DNA from: Novosphingobium lentum NBRC 107847
GTDB lineage: Bacteria; Pseudomonadota; Alphaproteobacteria; Sphingomonadales; Sphingomonadaceae
Assembly (NCBI RefSeq): GCF_001590965.1
Contig: NZ_BCTW01000018.1
Location: forward strand, 1-64,000
Reading direction: 5' to 3'
DNA length: 64,000 nucleotides
Shown: one piece after another, positions 7,647 through 15,642 of the stretch
How the letters are laid out: every line of letters begins with the position of its first letter
Position numbering within the stretch: the stretch's first letter is position 1
Position numbers and translations under genes: made by a program
Notes under the pieces: generated by a model
What the model saw: the letters and a program-made list of their open reading frames with translations, nothing else
Told to the model about the DNA's origin: nothing
Database searches by the model: none

Positions 7647-9515
7647 TCAGGCGGCGAGCGATTCCAGCGCCTCGTTCGCCTCCAGCCAGGCCAGTTCCGC
7701 CCCGGCAATCTCGGAATCCAGCGCGGCGCGGCGCTTCATCAGGTCGGTCATGGTCAGTTTCGACAGCGCCGCCTCGGCAGAGGAGGGATCGAACATCGCA
7801 TGGTCCACCGCGCTGCGGGCCTTGTTCAGCCGTGCCAGCTCGGCCTCCGCCGACTTGGCGCGGTTGCGCAACTGCTGGCCCTTTTCGCGCGCTTCGGCGG
7901 CGGCCTTGCGCTGTTCCTTCTTGCTGACCTTGCTGCCGCCACCGCTGCCTGAAGACTCCTTGGACAGCACGAAGTCGATGTAGTTCTCGATCGAGCCGTC
8001 GAAATCCTTCGCGGTGCCGCTATCGACCAGCACCAGCCGGTCGGCGGTCATTTCCAGCATGTGGCGATCGTGGCTGACGATCAGCACCGCGCCGGCATAG
8101 TCGTTGAGCGCCTGGATCAACGCCTCGCGCGCATCGACGTCCAGGTGGTTGGTCGGCTCGTCGAGGATCAGCATGTGCGGCGCGTCGCGCGTGATCAGCG
8201 CCAGCGCCAGCCGTGCGCGCTCACCGCCCGAAAGCTTGCCGACCTCGGTCGTCGCCTTCTGGCCGGAAAAGCCGAACCGCCCCAGCTGTCCGCGCACCGC
8301 AGACTGGCTCGCGCCCTTCATCAGGATGGTCATGTGCTGCAGCGGCGTTTCGGTCCGGTCGAGTTCTTCGACCTGATACTGGGTGAAATAGCCCACGCGC
8401 ATCTTGCCGCTGGCGTTCATCGCGCCGTCCATCGGCTTCAGCTGCGCCGCCAGCAGCCGCGCCAGCGTGGTCTTGCCGTTGCCGTTGCGCCCCAGCAGCG
8501 CGATGCGGTCATCCGGATCGAGCCGCAAGTTGAGCCGCTGCAGGATCGGCGTGTCGCCATAGCCCACGCTCGCCATGTCGAGCGTGATCAGCGGCGGGCG
8601 CAGTTCGTCGGGGCTGGGGAAATCGAAGCTGAGCGAGGGATCGTCGATCAGTTCGGCGATAGGCTGCATCCGCGCCAGCGCCTTGGCGCGCGACTGCGCC
8701 TGCTTGGCGGTGGAGGCGCGGGCGGAATTGCGCGCGACGTAATCCTGCAGCCGGTCCCGCATCGCCTGCTGCTTGACCTTGGCCGAGGCGAGCTGCGCCT
8801 GGCGTTCGGCGCGCTGGCGCTCGAACGCATCATAGCCGCCGGGATAGAGCGTCAGCTTGCCGCCGGTCAGGTGGAGGATGTGATCGACCACGTTGTTGAG
8901 GAAGTCGCGCTCGTGGCTGACCAGCAGGATCGTGGCGGGGTAGGACTTGAGGAAGTCCTCCAGCCACAGCACCGCTTCGAGATCGAGGTGGTTCGACGGT
9001 TCGTCGAGCAGCAGCAGGTCGGGCTGCGAGAACAGCAGCGCGGCCAGCGCCACGCGCATCCGCCAGCCGCCTGAAAAGCTTTCAAGCGAGCGGTGCTGCG
9101 CTTCTTCGTCAAAACCGAGGCCGACGAGGATGCGTGCGGCGCGGGCTGGGGCGGAATGCGCCTCGATCGCGAGCAGGCGGTCGTGGATTTCGGCGAGGCG
9201 GTGGTGATCCTCACCCGATTCGCTCTCGATCATCAGCGCGGCGCGTTCGGTATCGGCGGCCAGCACGGTCTCGAACGGAGAGGCGTCTCCGCCCGGCGCT
9301 TCCTGCGCGATATAGCCCAGACGGCTGCCGCGCGGCATGTCGACCGACCCGCCATCCGCCTCCAGCATCCCGGCGATCACGCGCACCAGCGTGGACTTGC
9401 CCGCGCCGTTGCGACCGATCAGGCCGATCCGTCCGCGCGGCGGCAGCTTGGCGGTGGCGCCGTCGAGGATCGTGCGCCCGCCAAGGCGGACGGTGATGTC
9501 GTTGAGGTTGAGCAT
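7647..9515 (-). CDS. ABC-F family ATPase, YheS-like ribosome-associated factor
   Basis: A 622-residue protein with two tandem ABC ATPase domains and no membrane segments, the ABC-F layout. The first domain has Walker A GRNGAGKST, signature FSGGWRMR and Walker B LLLLDEPSNHLD. The second has GRNGNGKTT, LSGGERAR and LILDEPTNHLD. A charged linker at about 230-300 joins them. The C-terminus (about 540-620) is an Ala/Lys/Glu-rich coiled-coil arm. ABC-F proteins bind the ribosomal E site to resolve stalled translation or relieve antibiotic action; length and arm are closest to the YheS/Uup group. It lies 15 bases behind chrA on the same strand and may be co-transcribed with it. Confidence 0.9.
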   Translation of the reverse strand: MLNLNDITVRLGGRTILDGATAKLPPRGRIGLIGRNGAGKSTLVRVIAGMLEADGGSVDMPRGSRLGYIAQEAPGGDASPFETVLAADTERAALMIESESGEDHHRLAEIHDRLLAIEAHSAPARAARILVGLGFDEEAQHRSLESFSGGWRMRVALAALLFSQPDLLLLDEPSNHLDLEAVLWLEDFLKSYPATILLVSHERDFLNNVVDHILHLTGGKLTLYPGGYDAFERQRAERQAQLASAKVKQQAMRDRLQDYVARNSARASTAKQAQSRAKALARMQPIAELIDDPSLSFDFPSPDELRPPLITLDMASVGYGDTPILQRLNLRLDPDDRIALLGRNGNGKTTLARLLAAQLKPMDGAMNASGKMRVGYFTQYQVEELDRTETPLQHMTILMKGASQSAVRGQLGRFGFSGQKATTEVGKLSGGERARLALALITRDAPHMLILDEPTNHLDVDAREALIQALNDYAGAVLIVSHDRHMLEMTADRLVLVDSGTAKDFDGSIENYIDFVLSKESSGSGGGSKVSKKEQRKAAAEAREKGQQLRNRAKSAEAELARLNKARSAVDHAMFDPSSAEAALSKLTMTDLMKRRAALDSEIAGAELAWLEANEALESLAA

Positions 9516-9530
9516 CGGGGGCGCCTAGCC

Positions 9531-10943
9531 TTACGCGGCCCCGCCTGCAAGGAACAGCGCGATACCGGCCGCCGAAGCTGCGCCGAGTGTGGGGAAAATG
9601 CCCACCTTGAAGCGGATCATCGCGATCACCGCCGCCACCGAGATCGCCAGGGCCGCAGGATCGAGGCTGGCAAGGTCGGGCATGTCGAAGCGCAGCGGCC
9701 CGGCGACGAACAGGTGCACGCTGCGGAAGATCGTGTGCACCGCAAACCAGATCGCCAGGTTGAGCACGACGCCGACCACCGCAGCGGTGATTGCCGACAG
9801 CGCGCCGGCCAGCGCCACGTTGCCGCGCAATCGCTCGATGAACGGGGCGCCGAGGAATATCCACAGGAAGCACGGCACGAACGTGACCCACGTCGCCAGC
9901 AGCCCGCCGAGCGTGCCGGCCAGCAGCGGTGACAGCGCGCCGGGATCGCGGAATGCACCCATGAAGCCCACGAACTGCAGCACCATGATCAGCGGCCCCG
10001 GCGTGGTTTCGGCCATGCCCAGCCCATCGAGCATCTCGCGCGGGGCGAGCCAGTGGTGGTTCTCCACCGCCTGCTGCGCGACATAGGCCAGCACCGCATA
10101 CGCTCCGCCGAACGTCACCACCGCCATGCGCGAAAAGAACGTCGCGATCTGGCTGAACACGTTGTCCGGGCCAAGCACCAGCACCAGCGTGGCCACCGGT
10201 GCGAGCCACAGCACCAGCCACACCGCCGCCTGCCCCACCGCGTGGTGCACCGACGGGCGGGCATGGTCGGGCAGTTGCTCGCCCAGCAGCGAATCGGCAT
10301 CGTCCACGATCGCGCCGCCGCCTGCGCCGTGGCCGCCGCCCGCGCGGAACGCGGCGAGGCCAGCCTTGCCGCCGATGTATCCGATCACGCCCGCGCCCAG
10401 CACGATCGCCGGGAACGGCACGTGCAGGAAAAAGATCAGCACGAACGCGGTGGCCGCCAGCGCGCGCATCGGCAGGTTGCGCAGCGATCGGCCGCCGATG
10501 CGGATCACCGCCTGCAGCACCACCGCCAGCACCGCGCACTTCAGGCCGAAGAACAGCCCGGCGACCAGTCCGACCCGGCCATACAGCGCGTAAATCCAGC
10601 TCAGCCCCATGATCGCGACCGCGCCGGGCAGGATGAACAGCCCGCCCGCCACCAGCCCGCCGCGCGTGCGGTGCATCAGCCAGCCGATGTACGTCGCCAG
10701 CTGCTGCGCTTCGGGTCCGGGAAGCAGCATGCAATAGTTGAGCGCGTGGAGGAACCGCTGCTCGCCGATCCAGCGTTTCTCCTCGACCAGGATGCGGTGC
10801 ATCACCGCGATCTGGCCCGCCGGCCCGCCGAACGACAGCGCCGCGATGCGCAGCCACACCCAGAACGCCTCACCCAGCGAGACCGGCGCGGGACGAGCCT
10901 TGCGCGGGTCGGCGGGCACACTGTCGATTCCGGTCACGCCCAT
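9531..10943 (-). CDS. chrA: Chromate transporter, long-chain ChrA (CHR family)
   Basis: A 470-residue polytopic membrane protein of the CHR family, which exports chromate from the cytoplasm. The N-terminal half has the family block SFGGPAGQIAVMH and the LLPGPEAQQLATYIGW loop; the C-terminal half repeats the pattern more loosely (RMAVVTFGGAYAVLAYV and ETTPGPLIMVLQFVGF). This is the duplicated long form. A Gly/His/Ala-rich hydrophilic linker of about 45 residues separates the halves. Upstream, 91 bases separate it from a divergent lipoprotein gene; downstream is the ABC-F gene. No chrB-type regulator is adjacent, so resistance is inferred from the family only. Confidence 0.9.
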   Translation of the reverse strand: MGVTGIDSVPADPRKARPAPVSLGEAFWVWLRIAALSFGGPAGQIAVMHRILVEEKRWIGEQRFLHALNYCMLLPGPEAQQLATYIGWLMHRTRGGLVAGGLFILPGAVAIMGLSWIYALYGRVGLVAGLFFGLKCAVLAVVLQAVIRIGGRSLRNLPMRALAATAFVLIFFLHVPFPAIVLGAGVIGYIGGKAGLAAFRAGGGHGAGGGAIVDDADSLLGEQLPDHARPSVHHAVGQAAVWLVLWLAPVATLVLVLGPDNVFSQIATFFSRMAVVTFGGAYAVLAYVAQQAVENHHWLAPREMLDGLGMAETTPGPLIMVLQFVGFMGAFRDPGALSPLLAGTLGGLLATWVTFVPCFLWIFLGAPFIERLRGNVALAGALSAITAAVVGVVLNLAIWFAVHTIFRSVHLFVAGPLRFDMPDLASLDPAALAISVAAVIAMIRFKVGIFPTLGAASAAGIALFLAGGAA

Positions 10944-11034
10944 GCTCCCCTGCTGGCCGCTCCCGCTTGGCGTAATCGGAGGGCAGGTTCAAGCCGCGCT
11001 CGCGATGAATGGGGGCGACGTGGTAGAACGCGCG

Positions 11035-11622
11035 ATGCCCCGATTTTCGCGCCTCTATCCCATGTCGCTGCGCCTCGCCCTGTTGGCGGCGATGGTGATG
11101 CCCGGCGGTTGCGCGCGCGACACCGCATCGGGTCTGGCGGCCTTCGAACGCGCGCTGGCCGCCAACGACAGCGCCACCGCCGCGCTGGGGGCGTGGTGCG
11201 CAGCGCACGCCATCGCATCGCCGCCGGTCATCGCGGCGCAGGCCATTGCCGGGCCGCCCCCGCCTGTACCGCACGAAGTGCGCCAGCTGCTGAGCATCGC
11301 CCCGCTGGAGCCGGTGCGCTATCGCCATGTCCGGCTGGCGTGCGGATCGACAGTGCTGTCGGTCGCGCACAACTGGTACGTGCCCGCGCGGTTGACGCCA
11401 GACATGAACCGCCTGCTCGACACGACCGACACGCCGTTCGGCAAAGTCGTGGCGCCGCTTGGCTTCCGGCGTGAGCGGCTGGCCAGCCGGCACGGCGGCG
11501 ACCGCGGCTGTCCCGGCGGCACCGTGCTGGCCCATCGCGCGGTGCTGCGACTGGCCGACGGGACCGCGATCAGCGTGGTGATCGAATGCTACACGCGCGC
11601 CAATGTGGGTCGGCGGCGCTAA
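11035..11622 (+). CDS. Putative lipoprotein with chorismate-lyase/UTRA-like pattern
   Basis: A 195-residue protein starting with a basic, hydrophobic leader (LRLALLAAMVMPGG) ending in a Cys, which suggests lipoprotein export, although the lipobox is imperfect. The central part reads VRYRHVRLACGSTVLSVAHN followed by a PARLTPDMN block and DTPFG. That order loosely resembles the UbiC chorismate pyruvate-lyase/UTRA fold, where a TPLG-type turn sits in the same place. The match is too weak for a functional claim, and an exported chorismate lyase would be odd. An ATG at 11062 is an alternative start. The gene is divergent from chrA, and the reading frame continues upstream into chrA antisense, which I do not consider coding. 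Confidence 0.6.
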   Translation: MPRFSRLYPMSLRLALLAAMVMPGGCARDTASGLAAFERALAANDSATAALGAWCAAHAIASPPVIAAQAIAGPPPPVPHEVRQLLSIAPLEPVRYRHVRLACGSTVLSVAHNWYVPARLTPDMNRLLDTTDTPFGKVVAPLGFRRERLASRHGGDRGCPGGTVLAHRAVLRLADGTAISVVIECYTRANVGRRR

Positions 11623-11661
11623 GCTTCCGGATCAAGGCCGGAGCTAACCCCACGCCGGCTT

Positions 11662-11733
11662 ATCCTGAGCTTGTCGAAGGATGTCGCTTCACTTTTGCGA
11701 CCGAAAAAAAGCATCCTTCGACAGTCTCAGGAT
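11662..11733. repeat. Inverted repeat of the sphingomonad TCCTGAG/CTTCGACA type
   Basis: Two 22-base arms, at 11662-11683 and 11712-11733, match as an inverted repeat with two mismatches and a 28-base loop. The arm contains TGTCGAAGGATG. It lies between the lipoprotein stop and the convergent regulator stop, so it could serve as a bidirectional terminator. Elements with this core are scattered widely in sphingomonad genomes (established from memory, not checked here). Confidence 0.65.
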
Positions 11734-11770
11734 GAGCAGGTGTTGGCGAGAGTTTTCCGACGTTCCCACC

Positions 11771-13177
11771 CTACCGGTCATCGAACGTGAACGGCGCCGC
11801 GCCGCGATGATAGTCTTCGGCCAGCATCAGCCGCCCGACCGGCGGGGCGGAGCGTGCCGCGCAATCGATCCGCTGGCACAGGCGGCAGGTCACTCCGATC
11901 GGCGTCGCCTTGTCGGGGGTCAGGTCGGGCTGCATCCGCGTGTAGACCAGCCGGTCGGCGTGTTCGGCGGCGCAGCCCAGTGCCACGGCGCGTTCGATCC
12001 GGGCGCTGCCGAACCCGCCGCCGCCCGCCGTCACCGTCCGCGCGATCGAGAAGAACCGCTTGCCGTCGGGCAGTTCCAGCCATTGGGTGACGATCTGGCG
12101 CGGGGTGGAGAACACGTGGTGCAGGCTCCACAACGGGCAGGCGCCGCCGTGTCGTGCGAACGGGAAACCCGCGCCGTCGAGCCGCTTGGACACGTTGCCC
12201 GCGCGATCGACCCGGATGAAGAAGAACGGCACGCGTTCCTGCCCGGGTTTCTGCAATGTCGTCAGCCGGTGTGCGACTTGCTCGAAACTGGCGCCGAACG
12301 CGCGGCCCAGCGCCTCGATATCGTAGCCGCGCACTTCGGCCGCGCGGGCGAACGCGGCATACGGCATCACGATTCCCGCCGCCGCATAGTTGGCCAGCGC
12401 GCGCCGGGCGAGCGTGCGGCCCGGCTCGCTCATCCGCTGGCCCGCTTTCACCGACGCGTCGATCGTGCGCGACAGCTCGATATAGGCGAGCTGCAGCGCG
12501 AGCTGGAACGTCTGGCTGGCGGTGTCGAGCGTGTCGTCGAGCAGGATTTCGCCGCGATGGCGGTCATAACGGCGCTGCGATCCGCCCAGCACTTCGGCGG
12601 GCGGGCGGCGCACGCGCAGGCTGTGGGCGGCGCGCAAGTACGGCGTCATTCCGCCAGCCTCGGCCACTTTGGCGGCAATGGCTTCGGCCGCATCGTCGAT
12701 CGCGGCGAAGTAGTTGTGGCGTGCGGCCAGGAAGCGCTGGACTTCGGCGACCGGGTCTGTGGGATCCGCCTCGTCGCTGCCCAGCGCGCCGCGATCGGCG
12801 AGTTCCAGTTGGCGTTCGGCCCAGGCGGTGTGCAGCCGCAGGAATGCCTCGCTGATCCCGGGAAAGCTGGTGGCGACGTCGGTCACTTCCAGCGCGGGCA
12901 GGTCGATATCGGCGAACATCGGATCCTTCAGCGCCGCTGCCAGCCGCGCGGCGTAATCGGCCCCACCGTCACCCGCGATGTCCGACAAGTCCATCTTGTA
13001 GGTGCGCGCCAGCCGCAGCAGCAGGTCGGCGGTCAGCGGGCGCTGGTTGCGTTCGAGCAGCGCGACATAGCTGGGCGACACGTCCAAGTCGCCCGCGACT
13101 TGCGCCTGGGTCAGCCCCAGTTCGCGGCGCAGGCGTTTGAGCCGGGGGCCCATGTAGACGGAACGTTCGGTGGCCAA
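11771..13177 (-). CDS. XRE-family regulator of the RamB/ScfR/PrpC-type with ImmA/IrrE-like domain
   Basis: A 468-residue transcription factor. Residues about 9-70 form an XRE helix-turn-helix (RLKRLRRELGLTQAQVAGDL and SPSYVALLERNQRPLT). The rest has the IrrE-like and DUF2083-type arrangement seen in RamB and ScfR regulators, with a Cys-rich C-terminus (CRLCQRIDCAAR). RamB in Corynebacterium controls acetate and glyoxylate genes, and relatives in alphaproteobacteria control short-chain fatty acid genes. Here it is divergent from isocitrate lyase, which is the same partnership. The ATG at 13177 or the one at 13153 (MGPRLKRL) may be used. Acyl-CoA sensing is inferred from the family. Confidence 0.88.
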   Translation of the reverse strand: MATERSVYMGPRLKRLRRELGLTQAQVAGDLDVSPSYVALLERNQRPLTADLLLRLARTYKMDLSDIAGDGGADYAARLAAALKDPMFADIDLPALEVTDVATSFPGISEAFLRLHTAWAERQLELADRGALGSDEADPTDPVAEVQRFLAARHNYFAAIDDAAEAIAAKVAEAGGMTPYLRAAHSLRVRRPPAEVLGGSQRRYDRHRGEILLDDTLDTASQTFQLALQLAYIELSRTIDASVKAGQRMSEPGRTLARRALANYAAAGIVMPYAAFARAAEVRGYDIEALGRAFGASFEQVAHRLTTLQKPGQERVPFFFIRVDRAGNVSKRLDGAGFPFARHGGACPLWSLHHVFSTPRQIVTQWLELPDGKRFFSIARTVTAGGGGFGSARIERAVALGCAAEHADRLVYTRMQPDLTPDKATPIGVTCRLCQRIDCAARSAPPVGRLMLAEDYHRGAAPFTFDDR

Positions 13178-13197
13178 TTCCCGCTCCCTTGCGTGGA

Positions 13198-13238
13198 TTG
13201 TGCAGACTGTACAACTTTACACTCAAATCTTGTAAAGT
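13198..13238. promoter_or_regulatory. Candidate operators between the RamB-like regulator and aceA
   Basis: Two inverted repeats overlap by one base in the divergent spacer. TTGTGCA-GAC-TGTACAA (13198-13214) has one mismatch, and ACTTTAC-N11-GTAAAGT (13214-13238) is perfect. The ACTTT half recalls the AAAGT-containing site described for RamB. Position between the two start codons makes binding by the regulator likely but unproved. Confidence 0.5.
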
Positions 13239-13325
13239 ATGACAAGTCAACCGCGCAAGCCCTCGCAGGGCAGGGACTCGGCGGGTAGGGCCGTGGCAAC
13301 AGACACCTGCGAACGAGTTCATGCC

Positions 13326-14921
13326 ATGACCTACACCAACGATATTGCCCAGACCGACACCCTGATCCGCAGCTTCAACGGTACGTGGGATGGCATCGAC
13401 GCAGAATCGGTGGCCCGCATGCGCGCCCAGAACCGTTTCCGCACCGGGCTCGACATCGCGCGTTACACCGCCAAGATCATGCGCGCCGACATGGCCGCCT
13501 ATGATGCCAACCCGGCCGACTACACCCAGTCGCTCGGCTGCTGGCACGGGTTCATCGCGCAGCAGAAGATGATCTCGATCAAGAAGCACTTCGGCTCGAC
13601 CAAGCGCCGTTACCTGTACCTGTCGGGCTGGATGGTTGCCGCGCTGCGCAGCGACTTCGGCCCGCTGCCCGACCAGTCGATGCACGAGAAGACCAGCGTT
13701 CCCGCGCTGATCGAGGAACTCTACACGTTCCTCAAGCAAGCCGATGCGCGCGAGCTTGGCATGATGTTCCGCGATCTCGATGCGGCACGCGATGCCGGCG
13801 ACGCGGTCAAGGCGATGCAGATCCAGTCTTCGATCGACAACTACGAGACGCACGTCGTGCCGATCATCGCCGATATCGACGCCGGCTTCGGCAATGCCGA
13901 GGCGACGTACCTGCTCGCCAAGAAGATGATCGAAGCGGGCGCCTGCGCGCTGCAGATCGAAAACCAGGTTTCCGATGAAAAGCAGTGCGGCCACCAGGAC
14001 GGCAAAGTCACCGTCCCGCATGAGGACTTCCTCGCGAAAGTCCGCGCCTGCCGTTACGCGTTCCTCGAAATGGGCGTCGAGGATGGCATCATCGTCACGC
14101 GCACCGACTCGTTGGGCGCCGGCCTGACCAAGCAGATCGCCTTCTCGAAAGAGCCGGGCGACATCGCTGACCAGTACAACAGCTTCCTCGATTGCGAGGA
14201 AATCGATCCTGCCACCGCGCGCAACGGCGATGTCGTGATCAACCGCGACGGCAAGCTGATGCGGCCCAAGCGTCTGGCGTCGAACCTGTTCCAGTTCCGC
14301 GCCGGCACCGGAGCCGACCGCTGCGTGCTCGACTGCATCAATTCGCTGCAGAACGGCGCCGACCTGCTGTGGATCGAGACCGAAAAGCCGCACATCGAGC
14401 AGATCGCCGGCATGGTCGATCGCATCCGCGAGGTCATCCCCAACGCCAAGCTGGTCTACAACAACTCGCCCAGCTTCAACTGGACGCTGAACTTCCGCCA
14501 GCAAGTCTATGATACGTGGGTTGAAACGGGCAAGGACGTTGCCGCCTATGACCGTGCGCGGCTGATGAGCGTGGACTACGACGGCACCGAGCTTGGCGCC
14601 GAAGCCGACGAGAAGATCCGCACGTTCCAGCGTGACGCGGCGGCGCGTGCGGGCATTTTCCACCACCTGATCACGCTGCCGACGTATCACACGGCTGCGC
14701 TCTCGACCGACAACCTGGCGAAGGAATACTTCGGCGAAGCGGGCATGCTCGGCTACGTCAAGGGCGTCCAGCGCGAGGAAATCCGCCAGGGCATCGCCTG
14801 CGTGAAGCACCAGAACATGTCGGGCTCCGACGTCGGCGACGATCACAAGGAATACTTCGCGGGTGAAGCCGCGCTCAAGGCTGGCGGCGCGCACAACACG
14901 ATGAACCAGTTTGCTGCCTGA
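13326..14921 (+). CDS. aceA: Isocitrate lyase (531-residue form)
   Basis: Isocitrate lyase splits isocitrate into succinate and glyoxylate, the first step of the glyoxylate shunt needed for growth on acetate and fatty acids. The catalytic signature is KQCGH (in VSDEKQCGHQDGKVTVPHED), a variant of the common KKCGH. Other conserved blocks are IADIDAGFGNAEATY and IVTRTDSLGAGL. The length is that of the larger isocitrate lyase subfamily (about 530 residues, as in Pseudomonas) rather than the 430-residue E. coli type. The ATG at 13326 is chosen because conserved sequence begins right after it. Malate synthase is not in the window. Regulation by the divergent RamB-like protein is likely. Confidence 0.95.
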   Translation: MTYTNDIAQTDTLIRSFNGTWDGIDAESVARMRAQNRFRTGLDIARYTAKIMRADMAAYDANPADYTQSLGCWHGFIAQQKMISIKKHFGSTKRRYLYLSGWMVAALRSDFGPLPDQSMHEKTSVPALIEELYTFLKQADARELGMMFRDLDAARDAGDAVKAMQIQSSIDNYETHVVPIIADIDAGFGNAEATYLLAKKMIEAGACALQIENQVSDEKQCGHQDGKVTVPHEDFLAKVRACRYAFLEMGVEDGIIVTRTDSLGAGLTKQIAFSKEPGDIADQYNSFLDCEEIDPATARNGDVVINRDGKLMRPKRLASNLFQFRAGTGADRCVLDCINSLQNGADLLWIETEKPHIEQIAGMVDRIREVIPNAKLVYNNSPSFNWTLNFRQQVYDTWVETGKDVAAYDRARLMSVDYDGTELGAEADEKIRTFQRDAAARAGIFHHLITLPTYHTAALSTDNLAKEYFGEAGMLGYVKGVQREEIRQGIACVKHQNMSGSDVGDDHKEYFAGEAALKAGGAHNTMNQFAA

Positions 14922-14990
14922 CGACTGACGAGGATGTCATGAATCGCTGACCGACACGTCGGCACCGAGCTTTCCTGGGGAGGAAAGTTG

Positions 14991-15029
14991 CCCGTCGCGG
15001 AGCTCACCGGCTCTGCGGCGGGTTTTCTC
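14991..15029 (+). terminator. Rho-independent terminator of aceA
   Basis: A GC-rich hairpin, CCCGTCGCGGAGC and GCTCTGCGGCGGG with a 6-base loop, has only G-U-compatible mismatches and is followed by TTTTCTC. It lies about 70 bases beyond the aceA stop. Confidence 0.75.
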
Positions 15030-15064
15030 GTTGGGTATCGTCGGGCGCATTTTACCCAATGTGC

Positions 15065-15144
15065 ATCCCCGCGAAGGCGGGGATCTCAGGCCATCAAGCC
15101 CAGGCGATGCGTGCCACTCCCGAGACCCCCGCCTTCGCGGGGGA
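15065..15144. repeat. Inverted repeat with CCCCGCCTTCGCGGGG-type arms
   Basis: Left arm ATCCCCGCGAAGGCGGGGAT begins at about 15065. Right arm ACCCCCGCCTTCGCGGGGGA ends near 15144. Each arm is itself nearly palindromic, and the two are inverted with respect to one another around about 40 bases. It lies in the noncoding space between the aceA terminator and the convergent yaiI-family gene. It looks like a REP-type dispersed element. Confidence 0.65.
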
Positions 15145-15174
15145 TCACAACTGATTCGGTTCTTGTCGCCTGCT

Positions 15175-15642
15175 TCACCGTCTCGCCCGCACCAGCATCT
15201 CGTCCAGCGCGGACAGGAACCGCGAACGATCGGCTTTGCCGAACGGGGCGGGGCCGCCAATGATATCGCCGCCCGCGCGCAAGTCGGCCATGATCGCGCG
15301 GGTGGCGATGGCGCCGCCGATCGACGCGGTGGTGAACGGCTTGCCCGTGGGCGAAAGCGCCATGGCGCCCGCCTTCAGGCAGCGATCGGCGAGCAGGATG
15401 TCCGACGTGATCGCGATCGTGCCGGGGGCGCAGCGCTCGGCGATCCAGTCATCCGCCTCGTCGAACCCGCTGCCGACCACGACACGCGCGATCAGCGGGT
15501 GCGCAGGCACGCGGATCGGGCTGTTGCTGACGATGGTGACCGGCACGTCGTGGCGCAGCGCCACTTTGTAGATCTCGTCCTTGACCGGGCAGGCATCGGC
15601 ATCGACCAGAATCTGGACGGCGTGCGTCGACGGGGCGCTCAC
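15175..15642 (-). CDS. YaiI/YqxD family protein (UPF0178, DUF188)
   Basis: A 155-residue cytosolic protein of the YaiI/YqxD family. The N-terminal block ILVDADACPVKDEIYKVA and the later TSDILLADRCL and GGPAPF segments are the conserved family positions, with aspartates arranged as in PIN-like nucleases. The family's biochemical role is not established. It starts with GTG at 15642, overlapping the stop of the RNA helicase in a GTGA junction, so it is probably translationally coupled to the helicase. Confidence 0.88.
   Translation of the reverse strand: MSAPSTHAVQILVDADACPVKDEIYKVALRHDVPVTIVSNSPIRVPAHPLIARVVVGSGFDEADDWIAERCAPGTIAITSDILLADRCLKAGAMALSPTGKPFTTASIGGAIATRAIMADLRAGGDIIGGPAPFGKADRSRFLSALDEMLVRARR

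Noticed and set aside
13239..13325. N-terminal extension of isocitrate lyase
   Set aside because: The extra 29 codons overlap the regulator/aceA promoter and operator region and resemble no lyase sequence; the ATG at 13326 is followed at once by conserved residues.
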